DNA of 9,111 nucleotides from positions 487 to 9,597 of the forward strand of contig JAJXZM010000374.1 in assembly GCA_021780055.1 (NCBI GenBank), given 5' to 3'. Positions within the stretch are counted from its first letter, which is position 1. The number at the start of each line of letters is the position of its first letter. A model generated the notes under the pieces. It saw nothing but the letters and a program-made list of their open reading frames with translations. It made no database searches and had not been told where the DNA came from. This document shows positions 1 through 7,194 of the stretch, piece after piece. Origin of the DNA: Acidobacteriota bacterium (GTDB lineage: Bacteria; Acidobacteriota; Terriglobia; UBA7540). The translations under genes and the position numbers were made by a program.

Positions 1-1
1 C

Positions 2-142
2 TCTCTCCGTTTTGCTCTGGAAGAGATAATCCCGCTATTTATTTCCTGCATATTTGACAAAATGCAGGGTGTGCGCGGCGAACGGGCCGACCACATCCTC
101 CTTCAACTTTGCGAACTGATCGAGGGCCGTGAGGTCATCTGA
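2..142 (+). CDS. 3' end of an unrecognised protein (5' part outside window)
   Basis: The reading frame starting at base 2 stays open from the window edge to a TGA at 140-142, giving 46 residues that end in ...LCELIEGREVI. The other two plus-strand frames are closed by stops at 55-57 and 27-29. The second half has G/C-ending codons like the genes downstream. It ends 33 bases before the next ATG, so it could be the preceding gene of the same operon. The peptide looks amphipathic and helical, with many Leu and Glu residues, but I recognise no family. A chance open frame of this length remains possible, so confidence is moderate. Confidence 0.45.
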   Translation, partial: SLRFALEEIIPLFISCIFDKMQGVRGERADHILLQLCELIEGREVI

Positions 143-175
143 ACGCTAACAGACGGGCAACGGTTCTGAACAGAC

Positions 176-2986
176 ATGCTGCCAACGATCCGAAAACTTG
201 CATTAGGAATCGTGTTGATCATTGGGGCGTCAGCAATATTGCTCGTTTCGGACTGGAACCGGCGCGGGCAGAGGAGCAGTGTGCCTGAGAAGGCACGGCG
301 GCTGGCGATTTTCCAGTTTGCCTCGAATTCCATCCTTGACGAAAACGTGGCCGGGATGATCGATGCCTTGGCGAAGAATGGCTTTGTAGACGGGCGGACC
401 GTTTCTATCCAGCGCTTCAACGCTGAGGGCGATTTTGTAACGGCCAACACCGTAGCCAAGGCCCTTGTTAGCGGACACTTTGACCTCATTTTAACCTCCA
501 GTACGCCCGCCTTGCAGACAATGGCAAGCGCAAATAAGGACGGAACAGTCATCCACGTTTTCGCCGCCGTGACGGACCCGTTCGGCGCAGGCGTAGGCAT
601 CAGTGGCGTCAACCCGTTTGATCATCCCCGGTACCTTGTTGGCATCGGCACTTTCCAGCCCGTCGAGCACACGTTTGAGATCGCGAAAGAAATCTACCCG
701 AGGCTGACCCGCGTGGGAGTGGTGTGGAATGCGTCCGAGGCCTGCTCTGAAGCGTGCGTTCTGAAAGCGCGTAAGAAGTGTAAAGAGCTGGGTATCGAGC
801 TTTTGGAAGCCAATGTTGAAAACTCTGCGGGTGTTCTGGAGGCTGCCAAGTCCCTTGTCGGTCGCGGAGCGCAGGCCCTCTGGATCGGGGGCGACAATAC
901 TGTTGAAACGGCGACGGACTCTGTGGTGGCTGCAGCAAGGGAGGGAAGAATCCCGGTTTTCAGCAACACCCCTGCGTCCGTGAAAAGAGGTGAACTGTTT
1001 GCCTTGGGGGCCGATTATTTCGAGGTTGGCACACTCGCAGGCGAACTGGCTTCCCAGGTCTTGAAGGGCAGGGATCCCGCCACCGTTCGCATTGAGAACA
1101 TTGTTCCGGAAAGGCTGGTTATTGATACTTCTGCGCTCCAGGGACTCAAAGACCCTTGGAGTGTCCCCCCTGCACTAACGGCAAGGGCGACTGCCTCGCA
1201 GAAAGGTCAATCGACAAATGTTGCGCGTCCCAGAGGACCTGAACCCGGTCGCACTTACAAGGTGGGCCTTGTCTATTTCGCACCTGAACCCGGCGCGGAT
1301 CTGGTCATCAGAGCAGTACAGGATGCGTTACGCGATCGGGGCTTCGTCGAAGGGAAGAACCTGGAGTTTCGTCAGGCTCACGCGCAGGCAGAGATCGCAA
1401 ACATCACACAACTTCTCCAGAACTTTGACAATTCTGACCTGGACGCGATCGTGACGCTCACTACTCCCTGCCTTACTGCCGCATGCGCCACGGTGAAAAG
1501 GAAACCGGTGGTTTTCGCTTATGTTTACGATCCGATAGCGGCCGGAGCCGGGAAAAGCATGACGGACCACTTGCCGCATGTGGCTGGAGTTGGATCCTTC
1601 CCCCCGCTGGAGGACTCGCTGGCCATCTACAAAAGATTCCTGCCCCATCTGAAGGCTCTCGGCATCATCTACAACAGCTCGGAGGCGAATTCTCGCAAGG
1701 TGGTCGAGGTGGCCAGCGGGCTTTGCCGGAAACAAGGAATTCGTCTGGAAGAGGTGCCGGTGACGGGTAGCAGCGAGGTTTACCTGGCGGCCCAGGTTGC
1801 CGCCCAGAAGAACATTGACGCGATTTGGATCGCGGGGGACAACACGGCGACCATCGCTTTTGACGCTATTGCGAACGTGGCATCCAAAGCGAAACTCCCG
1901 GTACTGACAAACGATATTGAGGCCGTGGACAAAGGTGCAACCCTGGCCGTTCAGATCGGCTTCTACCAGCCGGGTTACGAAGCGGGCGTCATGCTTTCCC
2001 GCGTCCTTCTGGGCGAAAGTCCGGCAACCATTCCTATTGAGAACATTGCGAAGAAACGCATTGAGGTTAACTTTGAACCGCTTAAGGCACTCCGGCTGAA
2101 CGTCCCCCCTGATCTCTTGAAGGAGAGCGTATGTTTTTATAACCTGCGGGCGCGCCGGGGCCGACCGGCCAAAGTTGCGATGGTGCAGATTGTTGACAAC
2201 CCGGTAATTGACGAGAGCTGTGAGGGCTTCATCAAGGGCCTGGAAGAAGCCCGTTTGAAGCAAGGCAGCGATTTTGTCGTACGCCGGTTTAATGCCCAGG
2301 GCGATGTCACACAACTGCCGCTGATCATGTCTGCCATTAAATCGGAAGGCGCAGACCTCGTGGTTACTTCTGGAACACCGGTGTTGCTGGCTGCCGCCCG
2401 CGCGATTCATGACATCCCGATTGTGTTTACGGTGGCAAGCGACCCGAAAGTGCTGGGGATTTTCCAGGGCGATCAGCGACCGCCGAACATCACCGGGGTT
2501 TACGACGATCCGCCGTTGGACCGTGTCGTGGACCTCTCGCTCAAACGTGAAGCGCCTTTCGACACCGTCGGAACAGTTTGGGATCCGTCCCAACCGAACT
2601 CGGAGATTTCTGTGAAGAAACTTCGCAAGGCATGCCGGGAACGCAAGTTGACACTGGTTGAGGCCACCGCTGCGGTCGTATCAGATCTCCCGCAGGCGAC
2701 CGAGTCCTTGTGCCAGCGCCGCGCCAGAATCATTGTTATCTCGGCTGACAATCTGACAACGACAGGGTTCCCAGCAATACTTGGGGCAGCAAAGAAAAAC
2801 GGGGTGCCTGTTTACGCAACCGAACCCAGCTTTGTCGAGCGCGGAGCGACGGGAGCTATCGGCGACGATTATGTCGAGTGGGGCAAGCAAAGCGGTCACC
2901 TTGCTGCCAAAGTGCTTGCGGGAGTCAAGCCCGATTCGCTGCCGCCTGAGAAAACCCGTGTCCAGCGGACCGCGGTGGCGAAGTGA
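176..2986 (+). CDS. Membrane-anchored triple-domain ABC solute-binding protein (ABC_sub_bind/TrpX-like, COG2984)
   Basis: The product has 936 residues: a hydrophobic N-terminal segment (about 7-25, no lipobox Cys), then three tandem copies of the ABC_sub_bind periplasmic fold at about 41-328, 361-651 and 665-936. A usual family member has one copy and about 300-330 residues. Each copy keeps the family landmarks. The T-x-x-TP loop is at 107-111, 427-431 and 731-735. A DP turn follows a VF strand. The N/D-x-S-E/Q-x-x-S loop is clearest in copy 2 (YNSSEANS). The DN motif is at 240-241, 555-556 and 858-859. The first linker (about 329-360) is Ala/Pro/Arg-rich; the second is about 13 residues. The start at 176 is supported by alignment with the anchor of the downstream paralogue, although no strong ribosome site is visible. 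It probably binds a small solute in the periplasm for the permease/ATPase encoded downstream. Aromatic amino acids are the ligands of characterised TrpX, but the ligand here is not known. The third copy lacks the usual C-terminal strand and helix. Confidence 0.93.
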   Translation: MLPTIRKLALGIVLIIGASAILLVSDWNRRGQRSSVPEKARRLAIFQFASNSILDENVAGMIDALAKNGFVDGRTVSIQRFNAEGDFVTANTVAKALVSGHFDLILTSSTPALQTMASANKDGTVIHVFAAVTDPFGAGVGISGVNPFDHPRYLVGIGTFQPVEHTFEIAKEIYPRLTRVGVVWNASEACSEACVLKARKKCKELGIELLEANVENSAGVLEAAKSLVGRGAQALWIGGDNTVETATDSVVAAAREGRIPVFSNTPASVKRGELFALGADYFEVGTLAGELASQVLKGRDPATVRIENIVPERLVIDTSALQGLKDPWSVPPALTARATASQKGQSTNVARPRGPEPGRTYKVGLVYFAPEPGADLVIRAVQDALRDRGFVEGKNLEFRQAHAQAEIANITQLLQNFDNSDLDAIVTLTTPCLTAACATVKRKPVVFAYVYDPIAAGAGKSMTDHLPHVAGVGSFPPLEDSLAIYKRFLPHLKALGIIYNSSEANSRKVVEVASGLCRKQGIRLEEVPVTGSSEVYLAAQVAAQKNIDAIWIAGDNTATIAFDAIANVASKAKLPVLTNDIEAVDKGATLAVQIGFYQPGYEAGVMLSRVLLGESPATIPIENIAKKRIEVNFEPLKALRLNVPPDLLKESVCFYNLRARRGRPAKVAMVQIVDNPVIDESCEGFIKGLEEARLKQGSDFVVRRFNAQGDVTQLPLIMSAIKSEGADLVVTSGTPVLLAAARAIHDIPIVFTVASDPKVLGIFQGDQRPPNITGVYDDPPLDRVVDLSLKREAPFDTVGTVWDPSQPNSEISVKKLRKACRERKLTLVEATAAVVSDLPQATESLCQRRARIIVISADNLTTTGFPAILGAAKKNGVPVYATEPSFVERGATGAIGDDYVEWGKQSGHLAAKVLAGVKPDSLPPEKTRVQRTAVAK
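296..1159 (+). repeat. Solute-binding domain copy 1 of 3 (residues 41-328)
   Basis: This is a diverged tandem protein repeat, visible only at amino-acid level. Landmarks are RFNAEGD, TSSTP at 107-111, TDP, WNASEACS and GGDN at 238-241. The usual Asn in the E-x-N-S position of the interlobe loop is Cys here. It ends with the IENIVPER strand and a short terminal helix. Confidence 0.85.
1256..2128 (+). repeat. Solute-binding domain copy 2 of 3 (residues 361-651)
   Basis: This copy is closest to the family consensus. It has TLTTP at 427-431, YDPIAAGAG followed by TDHLP, YNSSEANS, AGDN at 553-556, and a complete C-terminal IENIAKKR strand plus N-x-x-x-x-K-A-L-x-L-x-VP ending. Its DP-loop region resembles the separate protein encoded at 3026-4045 more than copies 1 or 3. 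It lacks the RFNA-E/Q-GD motif found in copies 1 and 3. Confidence 0.85.
2168..2983 (+). repeat. Solute-binding domain copy 3 of 3 (residues 665-936), C-terminally shortened
   Basis: Landmarks are RFNAQGD, TSGTP at 731-735, SDP, WDPSQPNS, ADN at 857-859 and a GDDYVEWG segment. The protein stops soon after the LPPEKTRVQR segment, which aligns with IPIENIAKKR of copy 2. The last strand and helix of the fold, about 20-25 residues, are therefore absent. Confidence 0.82.
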
Positions 2987-3014
2987 CACGACCCGAAGGT
3001 GGGTACGAGCACAT

Positions 3015-3020
3015 GGAGAG
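3015..3020 (+). promoter_or_regulatory. Ribosome binding site deciding the start at 3026
   Basis: GGAGAG lies 5 bases before ATG 3026, while the in-frame GTG at 2999 has only a weak purine run in front of it. Together with the anchor alignment to the preceding protein, this favours ATG 3026. Confidence 0.65.
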
Positions 3021-3025
3021 TTCGT

Positions 3026-4045
3026 ATGTGGCTTATTGCCAGGCGTTTGTTGTTGGGATTGGTTCTCATCCTGCTGACGTCTGCAGTTTTGCTGATTTCT
3101 GATTGGGGCCGACGTGAGAGCCGCGGCGGCGGTGCCGGAGCGAGCCGGAAATGGAACGTGAATCTACTGGAATACGTGAACGTGGGTGACTCAGAGGAGG
3201 CGGAGAAAGGCATCATGGAAGGCCTGCGGCAATCCCGTCTGGTAGAAGGTCGTGATTATGAAATAACGGTCCGCAACGCGCAAGGTGACATGTCCACGCT
3301 GAACGCTCTGGTTGATGCCGCACTGACGGCAAGGGCTGATTTGCTGATGACGCTTTCCACGCCGACGTTGCAGGTGACTATTCGCAGGGCGCCGCAATTA
3401 CCCATCGTTTTCACCTACCTGGCTGACCCTATTACTGCGGGCGCGGGCCGCAGCTTTACGGACCATCTACCCAATGTGACGGGAGTTGCAACGGGCAGCG
3501 CTACAGAAGAAGTCCTTGTGCTCCTACGCGAGTGTCTTCCCAACGCCCGTCGCATTGGCACGATTGTCGTGCCCTCGGAAGTGAACACTGTTTACAACAG
3601 GGACCAACTGGTGTTGGAGGCGCAGAAACTGGGAATAGAAGTGGTATCCGTGCCGGCCAGTACAAGTTCGGAATTGCCGGACGCCGCCCTTGCGCTGTGC
3701 AACATGAAAATTGACGCTGTGTGCCAGGTTGCAGGCAATCTCACGGTTACCGGCTTCACCAGCATTGCCCGGGCAGCGCGCGGGGCCGGGTTGCCGTCAT
3801 TCGGGTTCATGACTTCTGGGGCGGAACAAGGGGCGGTGGCCGTGGTCGCGCGGGACTACTACGACGGCGGAGTCGAAGCAGCACAACTCGCAGTACGTAT
3901 TATGCGGGGAGAGAGCCCCGCCTCGATCCCACTTCAGCTACTGCGCAAGAACAAGGTAATTGTGAACCTGGCGGCCGCGCGGGCAATCGGCCTCACGATC
4001 CCCGAATCAATAGTTCGGAAGGCTGACAGGGTGATCGACAAATAA
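3026..4045 (+). CDS. Membrane-anchored single-domain ABC solute-binding protein (ABC_sub_bind/TrpX-like)
   Basis: The product has 339 residues from the ATG at 3026. That start has a GGAGAG ribosome site at 3015-3020 with 5-base spacing. It also makes the N-terminus align with the anchor of the preceding triple-domain protein: both carry a basic start, a hydrophobic stretch and an L-x-SDW-x-RR boundary. A GTG at 2999 would add nine residues but has no good ribosome site. The domain shows TLSTP at 109-113, ADPITAGAG followed by TDHLP, and VPSEVNT in place of YNPSEANS. It has AGN at 236-238 where relatives have ADN or GDN, so the Asp is lost. The C-terminus is complete (AIGLTIPESI). It is 39 bases behind the first gene and 35 bases ahead of the STAS gene, so it is probably co-transcribed. 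It is probably a second binding subunit for the same transporter; its ligand is unknown. Confidence 0.92.
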   Translation: MWLIARRLLLGLVLILLTSAVLLISDWGRRESRGGGAGASRKWNVNLLEYVNVGDSEEAEKGIMEGLRQSRLVEGRDYEITVRNAQGDMSTLNALVDAALTARADLLMTLSTPTLQVTIRRAPQLPIVFTYLADPITAGAGRSFTDHLPNVTGVATGSATEEVLVLLRECLPNARRIGTIVVPSEVNTVYNRDQLVLEAQKLGIEVVSVPASTSSELPDAALALCNMKIDAVCQVAGNLTVTGFTSIARAARGAGLPSFGFMTSGAEQGAVAVVARDYYDGGVEAAQLAVRIMRGESPASIPLQLLRKNKVIVNLAAARAIGLTIPESIVRKADRVIDK

Positions 4046-4080
4046 TTGGAAGAACACTGGCTGAACGCGAGGACCCAATC

Positions 4081-5352
4081 ATGGAAATCACGGTAGAGAC
4101 GTCAGGCGAAGCCAAAAGGCTTAAGGTTAAAGGACGCCTGGATGGCTATTGGGCGGACCACCTGGCAAAGGCATTGGACGAAGAGATTCACCGCGGCTCA
4201 CATCATCTGCTGTTGGATCTTTCGGAAGTCGTTTTTCTCAGTTCAGCCGGCATCAGAGTACTGGTGAAGTACTACAGGCAACTGAGAGAAATTGAAGGCT
4301 CCCTGGCGGTGTCGGAGGCCTCCGAGCCGGTAAGGAAAGTCCTGGAGATTTCCAAACTCACGGGCGTGTTGTTTGGTGGCACGAGCGCCGAAGCCGCGGT
4401 TGCCGCCCCGCCTGGCGTTGCCACAGCGGTGGCCCCTGCAATGGGTATTCGTCTGGAAGCACACGGAGCAGCCTTCGATGTATTCGCCTGCACGCTGGAG
4501 GCAAAGCTGAAATTTCGGCTGCTGGGTGATCCGGATCTGCTGAGGGGCTGCCGTTTTCGTCAGGACAGTTGCAGTACGGTACAATTTCCCGAATCCACCT
4601 TCGGCATCGGCCTGGGCGCACTCGGAGATAGCTTTGAAGAGTGTCGCGGCCGTTTCGGAGAATTCCTTGCCGTCGCGGGGACCGTCGCGTACTTTCCCAC
4701 GGATGGCACCAACGTCCCCGACTACCTCGTAGCTGCTGGAGCGTCTTATCCGGACGTGCAGGTTTGTTACGGTCTTGCCTGCGAGGGCCAATTCTCCAAG
4801 CTGGCGCGCTTTGAGGCGAAGAATGAGGCCGGGGTTGTAACACTCACTCAACTGGTCGAATCCGCTCTGGAAATAGCCGGCGCCGAGCAGACTGGGCTGG
4901 TCATATTGGCAGAGTCGGCGGGATTGATAGGGGCTGCCCTGCGCCGGCCGCCTACCGTTGAGGCGGAGGGAAACGCGCCATTCGAATTTCCCCGGGTCCG
5001 CGAGTGGCTCAGCTTTACTGCTGAACCATCCTATACGCGTAGTCTCGCGCTGGTGACGGGCGTGGCCGCGCGTGCAGTTAAAGGAGCGCTCGCCCCGATT
5101 CTGCGTCCATTGACTTCTGATGCTCCAATCGTGGGGCACTTTCACGCTGCGGCGTTTTCTTACCGTCCGCTGCAAAAAGGTAACATCGAACTGACAAAGA
5201 CCGTCAAATCGCTTTTCGAGAATCAGACACTGCTGGGTGTTCTTCATCTCCTGAGTGACGACCGCGCTTTCGCGGGGGCAGGTCAGAGCCAGTTTGTTCG
5301 CGGCGCATGCTGGCTGGCTCCGCTTGGCGAAACCATCGAAGAGAGGTCCTAG
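4081..5352 (+). CDS. STAS-domain protein with a large uncharacterised C-terminal region
   Basis: The product has 423 residues. Residues 1 to about 100 form a STAS domain of the anti-sigma-factor-antagonist class: strand VKGRLDGYWA, then LLLDLSEVVFLSSAGIRVLVKYY with SSAGIR at 54-59, where S55 aligns with the phosphorylated Ser58 of SpoIIAA. An Ala/Val/Pro-rich linker (about 101-120) leads to a region of about 300 residues that I do not recognise. It looks soluble and mixed alpha/beta, with GIGLGALGDSF, a FPTDGTNVPDY segment, a LVILAESAGLIGAAL helix and a C-terminal HFHAAAFSYRPL segment. No membrane span or known catalytic motif is evident. GAGGA at 4069-4073 is a good ribosome site. The stop codon directly abuts the permease start, implying translational coupling. 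The likely role is a cytoplasmic signalling or regulatory component tied to this transporter, either as a kinase/phosphatase substrate or as a transporter-binding regulator in the way MlaB binds MlaF. That role is inference. Confidence 0.88.
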   Translation: MEITVETSGEAKRLKVKGRLDGYWADHLAKALDEEIHRGSHHLLLDLSEVVFLSSAGIRVLVKYYRQLREIEGSLAVSEASEPVRKVLEISKLTGVLFGGTSAEAAVAAPPGVATAVAPAMGIRLEAHGAAFDVFACTLEAKLKFRLLGDPDLLRGCRFRQDSCSTVQFPESTFGIGLGALGDSFEECRGRFGEFLAVAGTVAYFPTDGTNVPDYLVAAGASYPDVQVCYGLACEGQFSKLARFEAKNEAGVVTLTQLVESALEIAGAEQTGLVILAESAGLIGAALRRPPTVEAEGNAPFEFPRVREWLSFTAEPSYTRSLALVTGVAARAVKGALAPILRPLTSDAPIVGHFHAAAFSYRPLQKGNIELTKTVKSLFENQTLLGVLHLLSDDRAFAGAGQSQFVRGACWLAPLGETIEERS

Positions 5353-6291
5353 ATGAGCCTCCTGATTGGTGCATTGACAATTGGGTTCATTCTTTCACTG
5401 CTGGCCCTGGGTGTGTTTATCAGTTTTCGAATCTTCAGCTTTCCTGATATCACGGCCGACGGGTCGAGCACGCTGGGGGCAGCGGTTGCTGCTGCGATGA
5501 TTGTTAAGGGCGTGAATCCTGTAGTAGCCACGGCTGCTGGTTTTGTAGCGGGTTTCGGGGCGGGCGCGGTGACGGGCACGTTGGCCACCAAGTTCAAGAT
5601 CAACGGATTGCTTTCGGGCATCCTGGTGATGACGGGACTCTACTCAGTTAATCTGCACATCATGGGGCGCAGCAATGTTCCTTTGCTGGGAGAAAAGACG
5701 CTCGCATCCTATGCTCAGGGGATCGGTACTACGCTGCTTGGTGGCCGTGCGAGCCTGAATGTGATGGGCTGGGAAGTGTCCAGCCTCGATGCTTCCATCC
5801 TGGTTTTGACTTTTGTTGCAATCGCCCTGACCGGCGTGCTGCTCTACGCATTCTTCCAGACTAATTTGGGAACGGCGATGCGCGCCACCGGAGACAACAG
5901 TCAGATGATCCGGGCGCTGGGGGTGAACGATGGCAACATGATCGTGCTGGGGCTTGCGGTCTCAAACGGTCTGGTGGCTCTTTCCGGAGCTTTTCTGGCG
6001 CAATACCAGGGCTTCGCCGACGTGCAGATGGGTATCGGCATGGTGGTTTGGGGACTCGCAAGTGTCATCATTGGGGAAGCGTTGGTGGGAACACGCCAAC
6101 TCGGTTTTATTATATGTGGTGCAGTGATGGGCTCGGTATTGTTCCGCCTGCTCGTGGCAATAGCACTGCGCCTGGGACTGAACCCCAACGATCTTAAGCT
6201 GATTACCGCGGTTTTCGTCTTTTTAGCTTTGATACTGCCCAGCCTGATGCGCAAATTCAGGTCACGGAGGGCCAGCGTATCCCATGCTTGA
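5353..6291 (+). CDS. ABC transporter permease (BPD_transp_2 family, TrpY-like, COG4120)
   Basis: The product has 312 residues and is strongly hydrophobic, with roughly eight or more membrane segments. It has the family's early signature FPDITADGSSTLGAAVAA (about 30-47), followed by KINGLLSGILVMTGLYSVNL and an I-MGRSNVPLL segment. The cytoplasmic loop TNLGTAMRATGDNSQMIRALGV is the usual coupling region for the ATPase. Later come a GLAVSNGLVALSGAFLAQYQGFADVQMG segment and a WGLASVIIGEAL segment. The length is normal for the family. GAGAGG at 5341-5346 precedes ATG 5353, which directly follows the STAS gene's TAG. The last 8 bases overlap the ATPase gene. It forms the inner-membrane channel for the solute delivered by the two binding proteins. 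Confidence 0.95.
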   Translation: MSLLIGALTIGFILSLLALGVFISFRIFSFPDITADGSSTLGAAVAAAMIVKGVNPVVATAAGFVAGFGAGAVTGTLATKFKINGLLSGILVMTGLYSVNLHIMGRSNVPLLGEKTLASYAQGIGTTLLGGRASLNVMGWEVSSLDASILVLTFVAIALTGVLLYAFFQTNLGTAMRATGDNSQMIRALGVNDGNMIVLGLAVSNGLVALSGAFLAQYQGFADVQMGIGMVVWGLASVIIGEALVGTRQLGFIICGAVMGSVLFRLLVAIALRLGLNPNDLKLITAVFVFLALILPSLMRKFRSRRASVSHA

Positions 6292-7096
6292 AATACGAAG
6301 CGTCACAAAGGTTTTTAACCGAGGCACTCCCAACGAAGTGCGCGCAATCGAGGGCGTAGATCTTACGCTCGAAGAAGGCGCATTCGTTGCCATCATTGGA
6401 ACCAACGGATCAGGAAAATCGACTCTGCTTAATGCTGTAGCCGGCACTTTTCCGGTTGATTCCGGTAGCATTTCCTTGGATGGCACTGATATTACAGCGT
6501 GGCCCGAACATCGGCGGGCGCGGCTGATGGGCCGAGTGTTTCAGAATCCCTTCAGTGGAACATCACCGAACCTGACAATCGCGGAAAACCTGGTGCTGGC
6601 TGCACGGCGTGGTCTGCCACGTGGAATGGGCTGGGCGCTGAACAAGAAGGCAAAGGACGAACTTCGCGCCCGCGTGCGGCAGTTGAATATGGACCTTGAG
6701 GACCGGCTGGACAACATCATCGGCAGCCTTTCCGGTGGGCAGCGGCAAGCTCTGACCCTTTTGATGGCAACCTGGCTGAAGCCCCGATTGCTGTTGCTGG
6801 ACGAGCATACAGCCGCGTTGGACCCGAAGAGCGCCGACCAGGTAATTGCCCTTACGGACGCTGTGGTCACGCGGGACCGGCTGACAACCCTGATGGTGAC
6901 CCATTCGATGCACCAGGCCGCCAACCTGGGAGACCAGTTGATCATGATGCATCGCGGCAGGATTATCCAGGAATTCAAGGGCGCGGAGAAACGGCGGACC
7001 CGCGTGGACGATCTGCTGGCGCGCTTCGAGGAAGTACGGCGCGCAGATCAGTTGGACGAGACCGCTGCCGAGATGTTGGAGCGAACCTACATCTGA
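6284..7096 (+). CDS. ABC transporter ATP-binding protein (TrpZ-like, COG1101)
   Basis: The product has 270 residues and a complete nucleotide-binding domain: Walker A GTNGSGKST at 39-47, Q-loop Gln 87, signature LSGGQ at 149-153, Walker B LLLLD at 169-173 with catalytic E174, D-loop near 179-180 and switch His 207 in VTHSM. Walker B is followed by E-H-T rather than the common E-P-T, a variant I associate with this COG1101 subgroup from memory. The C-terminal tail of about 50 residues (KRRTRVDDLLARFEEVRRAD...) is charged and helical. The start overlaps the permease by 8 bases, with GGAGG at 6266-6270 as a rather distant ribosome site, so translation is probably coupled. It powers import by ATP hydrolysis on the cytoplasmic face. 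Its closest signalling neighbour is the RsbW-like kinase gene 98 bases further on. Confidence 0.96.
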   Translation: MLEIRSVTKVFNRGTPNEVRAIEGVDLTLEEGAFVAIIGTNGSGKSTLLNAVAGTFPVDSGSISLDGTDITAWPEHRRARLMGRVFQNPFSGTSPNLTIAENLVLAARRGLPRGMGWALNKKAKDELRARVRQLNMDLEDRLDNIIGSLSGGQRQALTLLMATWLKPRLLLLDEHTAALDPKSADQVIALTDAVVTRDRLTTLMVTHSMHQAANLGDQLIMMHRGRIIQEFKGAEKRRTRVDDLLARFEEVRRADQLDETAAEMLERTYI

Positions 7097-7194
7097 CCTG
7101 CAGGCCATGTGGCGCGCCTGTCGGTATGACCCTTCTTGTCAATGGCCGTTGATATCCTGACCGCGCTTGACCCCGGGACAGGTTCGGAGCAGTG

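Noticed and set aside
54..82. TTGACA as a possible -35 element of the first gene
   Set aside because: The position 17 bases downstream reads GGCGAA, not a -10 box, and the hexamer lies inside the probable upstream coding frame.
1328..2593. 421-residue open frame on the minus strand
   Set aside because: It lies wholly opposite the triple-domain binding protein, whose domain motifs continue throughout. Its translation is His/Arg/Asn-rich with no recognisable motif, as expected of an antisense shadow in a GC-rich gene.
2999..3025. GTG 2999 as the start of the second binding protein
   Set aside because: It has a weak ribosome site, and the ATG at 3026 has GGAGAG and aligns with the start of the paralogue's anchor.
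4243..5247. 334-residue open frame on the minus strand
   Set aside because: It is antisense to the STAS fusion gene, which has a good ribosome site, a recognisable domain and operon spacing. The antisense product is Gln/Arg/Gly-rich and resembles no family.
7101..7120. CAGGC / GCCTG inverted repeat after the ATPase gene, as a terminator
   Set aside because: A five-pair stem with no T-run is within chance for this base composition.
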